Assembly: GCF_000690905.1 (NCBI RefSeq)
Contig: NZ_JMCL01000040.1
Coordinates: forward strand, 1-64,000
From: Pseudomonas sp. Ant30-3
GTDB lineage: Bacteria > Pseudomonadota > Gammaproteobacteria > Pseudomonadales > Pseudomonadaceae
Reading direction: 5' to 3'
Length of the DNA: 64,000 nucleotides
Both the position numbers and the translations under genes were made by a program. Positions 1-8,800 of the stretch are shown one piece after another (position 1 is the stretch's first letter; every line of letters begins with the position of its first letter). Below the pieces are notes generated by a model. The model was not told the DNA's origin. It saw nothing but the letters and a program-made list of their open reading frames with translations, and did not search any database.

Positions 1-842
1 ACGGCGGTGAGGAATTCGCGCAGCCCCTGGAAGTCGTGAATGCTCTGGGCGAAACCGCCGATGGTGGCCGGTCGCGCTTTCATCGACATGCCGGTGATAC
101 GCTCGAACAACGTCGCGGAGAGGATCACATCGGTTTTCTTCCCGGCGGTGTCGAGCAAGTGCGCACGCACCAGGCGCAGCACCAGTTCAAAACCGGTGCC
201 GATCAACAGCCCGATCGACAATACCCACAAGGTCGACGTGGCCTGGTTCGGCACCACGCGGTCGTAGGTCTGCATGACGAACAGCGGCACCATCAAACCC
301 AGCAGGTTAATCAGGAAACTGGCGAGAATCGCATCGCTGTACAGCCATTTCGATAATTTCAGGGTGTCGCGAAACCACGCATCCACCCTCGGTACCAGCG
401 GCGCGCGCAGGTCTTCGAGCTCGTGGCGCGGGCGCGCGAACAAGGCTTGCCCCGTGTAGTCGGCCGTCAGTTCTTCACGGCTGACCCATTGCTCGCCGCC
501 GTCGGCTTCGCTGGGCAGAATCAACAGGCGCCCGTCATCGCCGACGCGTCGCAGCACGGCGGTGCGTCCGTTGGTGAGCATCAACATGACCGGCAGATTG
601 AGCGGCGAGATGTCCGCCAGCTCGCGCCGCAACAGGCGCGCCTGCAAACCGGCCCGGGCCGCTGCACGAGGCAGCAGGTCCAGGCTCAAGCGTTGGTGTG
701 CCATAGGCAGCCCGGCACTGAGGCTGGCGCGACTGACAGTCGCGCCATGAAGTTTGCAGAGAATCAACAGACCATCCAGAAGCGGGTCGTCGAAGCTCAG
801 CCGCGGATCGACGCCGGTATTGCCGGTTTCCATGCTGGTCAC
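1..842 (-). CDS. lapB: LapB-type type I secretion ABC exporter (partial)
   Basis: The 5' part of a type I secretion permease/ATPase that would export the adjacent giant adhesin from cytoplasm to outside together with a membrane-fusion protein (beyond the window) and the outer-membrane protein at 964-2322. About 280 residues are present. They hold an N-terminal C39-peptidase-like domain (about residues 10-135) that lacks an evident catalytic Cys-His pair, as in LapB/HlyB exporters, then the first transmembrane helices with the motif VPLFVMQTYDRVVPN. The ATPase half is missing because the gene runs off the left edge. The GTG at 842 is chosen because AGGAA precedes it at proper spacing; ATG at 833 is the alternative. 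It lies 121 bases after the outer-membrane gene on the same strand, so cotranscription is likely. Confidence 0.88.
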   Translation of the reverse strand, partial: MTSMETGNTGVDPRLSFDDPLLDGLLILCKLHGATVSRASLSAGLPMAHQRLSLDLLPRAAARAGLQARLLRRELADISPLNLPVMLMLTNGRTAVLRRVGDDGRLLILPSEADGGEQWVSREELTADYTGQALFARPRHELEDLRAPLVPRVDAWFRDTLKLSKWLYSDAILASFLINLLGLMVPLFVMQTYDRVVPNQATSTLWVLSIGLLIGTGFELVLRLVRAHLLDTAGKKTDVILSATLFERITGMSMKARPATIGGFAQSIHDFQGLREFLTA

Positions 843-906
843 ACTGATTGTTCCTGTAGATCCGTAGTAATGCAGCTGAGCGCAGGCGTCACCGAAGGCT
901 TGAATA

Positions 907-960
907 TTTTGATCTTAAGGACAGCAAGATCAAAGGATCGCAGCCTCCGGTAGCTCCTAC
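907..960. repeat. REP-type hairpin remnant
   Basis: A short inverted repeat (TTTGATCTT / AAGATCAAA) is joined to the GATCGCAGCCT...AGCTCCTAC block that recurs at 19004-19086, 25173-25256 and 62608-62738. It looks like half of a REP pair lying between the outer-membrane and exporter genes. Confidence 0.55.
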
Positions 961-963
961 GGC

Positions 964-2322
964 TTATCTGAGTTCAGGCAAACGGGCTTCGCTTTTCACT
1001 TCAGTCTGAGCGACTGCATCGGCCGGCAGCACCACTCGTTGCTTGCTCAACAGCTGGCCCATGTTCGCCAGCACACGGTACATGGAATATTCCTCGGTGT
1101 AGCGAACTTCTGTGTAGCGACGGTTGGCATTGTAGAGTTCGTTTTCGCTGTCGAGCACGTCGAGCAGGGTCCGTTGGCCGAGACCAAACTGATCCTGATA
1201 AGCGGCGCGCACGCGAGTGGTCGTCTCGGCGTATTCGCGAGCGGTCGGGGTTTGCTTGCGCGCGTTGACCATGGCGTTCCAGGCCAGGTGAATGTTTTCG
1301 TTGAGCTGACGCAGGGCGTTGTTGCGAATGTCCATCGCCTGGTTGATCAGGTGCGCGTTGGAAGCCAGGCGTGCCTTGTCGCTGCCGCCGCGGAACAGGT
1401 TGTAGTTCATCACCACACCGACGCGCCACTCGTTGTCGTGGCCTTCCTCGCCTTGCACGTTGTTGTTCGCGCCTACTGCGGCTTCAGCGTCGAAGCGCGG
1501 GTAGAACGGCGACTTGGCAACTTCGTACTGGCTCTCGGCCGACTGCACATCAGCCTGGGCGGATTTCAGGTACGGGTTGTTGTCGACCATGCTCGTCTGC
1601 GCGTCTTGCAGATTGGCGGGCATTTCCCCGCGGATCGACGGCAGGGTTTCCAGTTCGTCGGGCATGCGTCCGGTCACCGCGAAGAAGTTCGACTCGGCAT
1701 CGGCCAGATCGACTTGCGCGGTGTCGAGGTTGTTCTCAGCCAGCGCGCGACGGGCAGTGGATTGATCGGCGTCAGCATTGCTGCCGATGCCGCGCTGCGT
1801 GCGCAGGCCGATCTGGTCGTTGACCCGCAGGTGCGCCTGCAGATTGTTGGTGGCCAGTGTCACCAGCTCGCGACGCTTGAGCACTTCAAGGTAGACCTCG
1901 ATGGTGCGCAGGGCCAGATCCTGGGCGGTGCCCTGAGCGTAATAGGCCCGGGAATTGACCACGCCTTTGGTGCGCTCGACTTCGTTGGCAGTGTTGAAAC
2001 CATCGAAGAGCATCTGCCGCAGACGCAGTTCCGATTGGGTGTAGGTGAGGATTTTGGTGTTGTGGTTGCCGAACGCCCGGGTGTTGGTGTTATCGCTGTA
2101 CCCGCGCCCGTACGCGGCATTCAGATCCACCGACGGATAAAACCCGCCTTTGGCAACTTTTACATCTTCGTCAGCGGACAAACGGCTGTCTACGCGCGAA
2201 GCCAGTTCCGGGTGTGTGGCGAGGGTACTTTGGATGGCCTCTGTCAACGACATGGCCTGAGCCTGAGTTGTGCAGGCCATGGCCAGTAATATCGCGCTGC
2301 AGAGGGGTGTTAAAAGGCGCAT
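964..2322 (-). CDS. lapE: TolC-family outer membrane protein of type I secretion (LapE/AggA type)
   Basis: Outer-membrane channel-tunnel component of the type I system for the neighbouring adhesin. The 452 residues start with a clear signal peptide (MRLLTPLCSAILLAMACTTQ, predicted cleavage after AQA). Two OEP repeats follow, with family signatures such as the TLATHPELASRVD segment near the N-terminus, LRQMLFDGFNTANEV in the first half, VMNYNLFRGG in the second, and the FGLGQRTLLDVLDSENELY segment near residues 375-395. This matches the LapE/AggA branch of TolC proteins in length and motifs. It is divergent from the adhesin gene and on the same strand as the ABC exporter, giving a complete outer-membrane plus inner-membrane pair. 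If the adhesin is MapA rather than LapA, the matching name would be mapE. Confidence 0.9.
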   Translation of the reverse strand: MRLLTPLCSAILLAMACTTQAQAMSLTEAIQSTLATHPELASRVDSRLSADEDVKVAKGGFYPSVDLNAAYGRGYSDNTNTRAFGNHNTKILTYTQSELRLRQMLFDGFNTANEVERTKGVVNSRAYYAQGTAQDLALRTIEVYLEVLKRRELVTLATNNLQAHLRVNDQIGLRTQRGIGSNADADQSTARRALAENNLDTAQVDLADAESNFFAVTGRMPDELETLPSIRGEMPANLQDAQTSMVDNNPYLKSAQADVQSAESQYEVAKSPFYPRFDAEAAVGANNNVQGEEGHDNEWRVGVVMNYNLFRGGSDKARLASNAHLINQAMDIRNNALRQLNENIHLAWNAMVNARKQTPTAREYAETTTRVRAAYQDQFGLGQRTLLDVLDSENELYNANRRYTEVRYTEEYSMYRVLANMGQLLSKQRVVLPADAVAQTEVKSEARLPELR

Positions 2323-2898
2323 GGGTGCATCTCCCTGGATTCTGATGGTGCTTTATCAGTCGCCAAATATTTGACGACATTTATAGGTAAAACCGTTTCA
2401 TGCTTGTAACAACAGAGCTAAGAACATTCCAGCGAAAAGTTAAGAAGAATTTCTCATAAACCTTATTCTAAAAAAAACTTATGCGCTATGCTGATTCCAC
2501 GACATTGTTCACTCGTAAAACCCTTGAAGCAAGAGACTTGTAGCGCGATCAAGGGAACGTACAAAAAGTTCCATCCACTTATCGACATAGAGCGAAGAAG
2601 TGCTGGAGGGGAGGAAAAGTGTAACGGTTTGAGCGACATTTTTTTGTCACTCTGTGTGGTTAGACCGTTACAGATCGTTGACAGGGCTGCATTGCACGGT
2701 GAGTTGGATGCCACAGATGGCGAAGATTTTCACTGTTGCGGGCTTAACTGAAAACGAAGCGCTGGACGTAATTGAGGACTGACTTGCGGCTTGTTTTATC
2801 GTGCCCGCAGTCTTCAGCTACCAGCCACCTGCTCGAGCCAGTGCACCTTCTTCGCTGACAACAGGTGCCGACAGCGGTTGGCAGCGGAGGAAATGTTA
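2323..2898. other. Divergent intergenic region of the adhesin/secretion locus
   Basis: This AT-rich stretch of 576 bases must hold the divergent promoters of the secretion genes and of the adhesin. It includes a run of poly-A/T near 2460-2480 and a T-tract at 2640. I could not identify a convincing FleQ box, sigma-54 element or terminator. Small open frames here lack a plausible ribosome binding site. Only the SD sequence GGAGG at 2886-2890 before the adhesin start is clear. Confidence 0.6.
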
Positions 2899-5800
2899 AT
2901 GGCTACGCTCATCGGTACCGTCACTCAAATCATTGGCCAGGTGTTCGCGGTTGCGGGCGATGGCGCGCGTCGGGTCTTGACCGAGGGCGACAAGCTGTAC
3001 GCTGGCGATCAGTTGATGACCGGAGCCGACGGAGCGGTAGCGGTGCGCTTGCAAAACGGCCAGGAGCTGACGTTAGGGCGTGGCAGCAGCCTTCAGATGA
3101 ATGCGCAGCTGCTTGCCAATCAGGCGCCGCACGTGGATACCGCTGACGCGACCACGCCGACCCAGGCGCAACTGACCGATGTCGAACAGCTGCAGAAGGC
3201 CATCGCTGCGGGCGCTGACCCGACTCAAACCGGCGAAGCCACGGCGGCCGGCCCGGGCAATCCGGGAGCACCAGGTGGTCCGCTGGGTGGCGGCCACAGT
3301 TTCGTGTTGCTGGAAGAAGTGGCAGGGCGCGTCGATCCTACCGTCGGCTTCCCGACCGAAGGCTTCAACGGCATCCCCGAGTTCCCGCTGGGGCGTCTGG
3401 CCGGTGACCCGGATAACGGGGATGATGGCCTGGGCGATCCTGGCGACCTCCCGGTTAATCCGATTGATCCAGTGGACCCGGTTGACCCGGTTGATCCAGT
3501 GGTGCCCGGTGACCCGCAGGTTCCCAACACGCCAAACAACCCTGTCACCCTGACGGGCCTCTCGGTGGCCGGTGGCGAACTGACGGTCAACGAAGCCAAC
3601 CTCGCTGACGGTTCCGCACGCGACGCTGGCGCGTTGACCCAGAACAGCACCTTCAGCATTACCGCACCGGATGGTCTGACCAGCCTGAGCATCGGCGGGA
3701 TCAACGTGATCAGCGGTGGCGTGGCTGCCGGTTTCCCGCAATCGATCACTACCCAGTTGGGCAATACCCTGACAGTGACCGGCTACAACCCGGCCACTGG
3801 CGTGGTGAGCTACAGCTACACCCTCACCGGCAACGAAACCCATTCGGCCGGTGACGGCATCAACAACCTCAGCGAACAGTTCACCGTCGTTGCCGGCGAC
3901 AACAACGGCGATACCGCTACCGGTACGCTGGACGTCAACATCAGCGATGACGTGCCGCAGGCAGTCGATGACAGCAACGACAGCACGGCTTCGGAAAACC
4001 TCGTCACGCTGACCGGCAGTGTCCTGCCGAATGACGCGCAGGGCGCCGACCGGATTCCGGTTGGCCCCGACAGCGGCCCTATCATCGGCGGCACGTTCAC
4101 CGGTACCTACGGCACGCTGGTGCTCAACCCCAACGGCACGTACACCTACACCCTCAATACCAGCGATGCGGATTTCAAAGCGTTGACCGGTGGCGGCAAT
4201 GGCACTGAGACGTTCACCTACACCCTCACCGATGCCGACGGCGACACCAGCACCGCCAACCTGGTCCTGGAAATCAATAACAACGATGACCCGGTGGTTA
4301 TCGATGGGCTGACCCTTGCGGGCGGCGAGTTGACGGTCCGTGAACAGAACCTCGGCGACGGCACCAGCCCGGACGCGGCGGCACTGACCCAGAGCGGCAC
4401 GTTCACCATCACCGCTCAGGACGGCGTGCAAACCCTCACCGTCGGTGGTATCGCCGTGGTCACCGCGGGCGTGGCAGCAGGCTTCCCGCAATCGGTCGTC
4501 ACACCGCTCGGCAGCACGCTGACCATCACCGGTTTCGACAGCGTTACCGGCATCGTCAGCTACAGCTACACCCTGGCCGACAACGAAGCTCATCCAAGTG
4601 CCAATGGCAGCAACAGCATCGCCGAACAATTCGCTGTGACCGTGGTGGATGACAACGGCACCACCGCCAATGGCAGCCTCGACGTCAACATCGTCGACGA
4701 CGTGCCGCAAGCGATCAACGACAGCAACACCGGCACCGGGTCCGAAGCCCTGCCGGCGCTCGAAGGCAATGTCCTGACCAATGACGTGCAAGGCGCCGAC
4801 CGTGTCGCGACCGGGCCGATCACTGCCGGTACGTTCACCGGCACCTACGGTACGTTGGTGCTCAACGCCAACGGCACGTACACCTACACCCTCGACGTCA
4901 GCGACGCCGATTTCAAAGCCTTGAATGGCGGCGGCAACGGCACGGAAAGCTTCGTCTACACGCTCACCGACGCGGACGGCGACACCAGCACCGCAACGCT
5001 GGTGCTGAACATCAACAACAACAACGATGACGTGATCCTTAACGGCCTCGACGTCAACGGTGGCGAGCTGACCGTTTCCGAACAGAATCTCAGCGACGGC
5101 ACCAGCCCTAACACCCCGGCGCTGACCCAAAGCGACACCTTCACCGTCACCGCGCTGGACGGCCTGCAAACCCTGACCGTTGGCGGCATCGCCCTGGTCA
5201 CCGGTGGCGTCGCCGCAGGTTTCCCGCAGTCGACCGTGACGCCGCTGGGCAGCACGCTGACTATCAACGGGTACAACCCGATCACCGGCGTGGTCAGCTA
5301 CACCTACACGCTGGTCGACAATGAAACCCACCCGAATGCCGACGGTGCCAACAGCATCAGCGAGAGCTTCGACGTGGTCGCGACCGACACTGACGGCAGC
5401 ACCGCGTCGGGCCAGATTAACGTCAACATCGTCGATGACCTGCCGACCGCCAACCCGGATGCCGACACTGTGCAGGAAGGCGGCACGGTCAGCGGCAACG
5501 TGCTTAACAACGACATCGGCGGTGCCGATGGTCCGGCGCTCAGCGGTGCCGTGGTGGGCGTGCGCGCGGGTAGCGACACCGCAAGCTCGGCCATCGGCGG
5601 GCTGAACTCGCAGATCAACGGCAGCTACGGTTACCTGACGCTCGACGCCAGTGGCAACGCGGTTTACCACAGTAATCCGAACGCAGTCAGCGCACCGGGT
5701 GCGACTGACGTGTTCACCTACACCGTGCGCGATGCGGACGGTGATGAAAGCACCACGACCATCACCATCAACGTGGCGGACTGCACTTTGGTTGCGGCCG

Positions 5801-8800
5801 TCGATACTGATGTCACAGTCAAAGAAAATGCGCTGGATCTGACCAAGGATGGCCAGGACCTCGCGCCTGGCACCGTGACTGGCAGCCAGTCTGGCAACAC
5901 TGGCGAAACTGCGTCCGGCACCCTGGTCGGTTCGGTCACCGGCACGACCGGTGCGCTGACGTACACCCTGGTCGGCAACGCCACCGGGACCTACGGTCAG
6001 ATACAGGTCAACCCGGATGGCACTTACACCTACACCCTGACTTCGCCACCGACCACCACGCCGAATGCCAACGACGGACCGAACACCCTGAGCGAAAGCT
6101 TCACCTATCAGGCCACCGACCCGCTGGGCAACAGCGTTACCAGTACGATTGTGATCAACATCGTCGATGACGTGCCTACCGCCTCTGTCGACCTCACCTC
6201 GGTGGCGGAAGGCGGGACTGTCAGCGGTAATGTGCTGGTCAATGACGTACTCGGCGCTGATGGCCCGGCCGCAGGCGGCGCAGTGGTTGGCGTGCGCGGC
6301 GGCAGCGACACCTCGAGTTCGGCCATTGGCGGTCTGAATTCGCAGATCAACGGCACTTACGGCTACCTGACTCTGGATGCCAACGGCAACGCCGTTTACC
6401 ACAGCAACCCGAACACAGTTGGCGCTCCGGGTGCGACTGATGTATTCACGTACACCATCCGCGATGCCGATGGCGACGAAAGCACCACGACCATCACCAT
6501 CGACGTCTCTAACAGTCGCCTCTTGGCGGCGACAGACAGCGACGTGAAAGTCTACGAAAAAGCCCTCGACCTGATTCGCGACGGCCAGGACCTGGCGCCG
6601 GGCGTCGTCGAAGGCAGCCGTCCAAACAGCACCGCTGAAACAGCGACTGGCACGCTGGTCGGTTCAGTCACCGGTGCGGTTGGCGCGATTACCTATTCGC
6701 TGGTCAGCAATGCCACCGGTAACTACGGGCAGATTTTGCTCAATGCCGATGGCAGCTACACCTACACCCTGACGTCGCCGGCCACGACCACGCCGGGCGT
6801 GGATGACGGACCGAACAGGCTGACCGAAAGCTTCACCTATCAGGCCACCGACTCGCTCGGCAACACGGTTACCAGCCAGATCGTGGTGAACATTGTTGAT
6901 GACGTGCCGATCGCCCACTGCGATTTTGTCTCGGTCGTGGAAGGCGGCACCGTCACCGGCAACGTGCTGGGCAACGATATTCTCGGTGCCGACGGCGCTG
7001 CAGCGGCAGGCGCGGTCATCGGCGTGCGCGCCGGCGACGACAATTCGAGCTCGGCGATTGGCGGGCTGAACACTCAGATTCAGGGCACTTACGGTTACCT
7101 GACGCTGGATGCCCAAGGTAATGCGGTCTATCACAGCAATCCGAACAGTGTGAAGCCCGCTGGCGCGACTGATGTGTTCTCTTACACCGTACGAGATGGC
7201 GACGGCGATGAGGCCACCACGACCATCACCATCGACGTCTCCAACAGCGCCCTCGTGGCCGCGACAGACAAAGATGTGAAGGTCTCGGAAAAAGCCCTCG
7301 ACCTGACCCGCGACGGCCAGGACCTGGCCCCGGGCACAGTCATTGGCAGCCAGCCGGGTAGCACTGCCGAGACAGCGAGCGGCACGCTGGTCGGCTCCGT
7401 CACCGGCGCAGTGGGCGCGATCACTTATTCGCTGGTTGGCAACCCCACCGGGACTTACGGGCAGATTTTGCTCAACGCCGATGGCAGCTACACCTACACC
7501 CTCACGTCGCCAGCCACGACCACGCCGGGCGTGGATGATGGCCCGAATCGGCTGACCGAAAGCTTCACCTATCAGGCCACCGACTCGCTCGGCAACACGG
7601 TCACCAGCCAGATCGTGGTTAACATTGTTGATGACGTGCCGATCGCCCACTGCGATTTTGTCTCGGTCGTTGAAGGCGGCACCGTCACCGGCAACGTGCT
7701 CGGCAACGACAAACTCGGGGCGGACGGCGCTGCAGCGGGTGGCGCGGTCATCGGCGTGCGCGCTGGCGACGACAATTCGAGCTCGGCCATTGGCGGGCTG
7801 AATACCAAGATTCAGGGCAACTACGGTTACCTGACGCTGGATGCCCAGGGCAATGCGGTTTACCACAGCAATCCGAACAGCGTTAACCCTGCTGGCGCGA
7901 CTGATGTGTTCTCTTACACCGTGCGCGATGGTGACGGCGATGAAGCCACCACGACCATCACCATTGATGTCAACAACAGCGGTATCGTAGCCGCCAAAGA
8001 CACCGACGTTACCGTCTACGAAAAAGCGCTGGACCTGAACAAGGGCGGTCTGGATCTGGCGCCTGGCACGGTCACTGGCAGCGAACCCGGCAACGCCGGC
8101 GAAACCGCCAGCGGCACTTTGGTCGGTTCGGTCAGCGGCGCCAGCGGTGCGGTCACTTACACCCTGGTTGGCAACGCCACCGGTGCGTTCGGGCAACTGT
8201 TGCTGAACCCCAACGGCACCTACACCTACACCCTGACCTCGGCCCCGAAAACCTCGCCGGGCGCCAACGATGGCGCGAACAGCGTCAGCGAGAGTTTCAC
8301 CTACAAGGCCACTGATGCGCTGGGCAACAGCACCACCAGCACCATCCAGATCAACATTGTCGATGACGTGCCAAAAGCCGTCGCGTCTGATCGTTCGGTG
8401 GCTGCGGTGGAGATCGATTCCAACCTGCTGCTGGTGATCGACGTCTCCGGCAGTATGAAGGACGCATCCGGTGTCGCCGGTCTGTCGCGCATGGCGCTGG
8501 CCAAACAGGCAATCAGCGCCTTGCTCGACAAGTACGATGACCTCGGCGACGTTAAAGTGCAGATCGTCACGTTCAGCAGCGATGCCGCCGACAAGACCTC
8601 GATCTGGGTCGATGTGGCCACCGCCAAGTCGATCATCTCCGGCCTGGTGGCGCACGGGGACACCAACTACGACGCAGCCATCAAAGTGGCGCAAACTGCG
8701 TTCAGCAACGACGGCAAACTGGCCGGCGCGCAGAACGTTGGCTACTTCTTCTCCGACGGTAAACCCACTGTGGGCAACCTCGATAAAACGGAAGAAGCTG

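Noticed and set aside
1039..2289. 416-codon plus-strand frame opposite the outer-membrane secretion gene
   Set aside because: Antisense shadow; the minus-strand gene has a signal peptide and TolC motifs.
2488..2751. 87-codon frame between the secretion genes and the adhesin
   Set aside because: No SD, Cys-rich unusual composition, and it lies in the AT-rich divergent promoter region.
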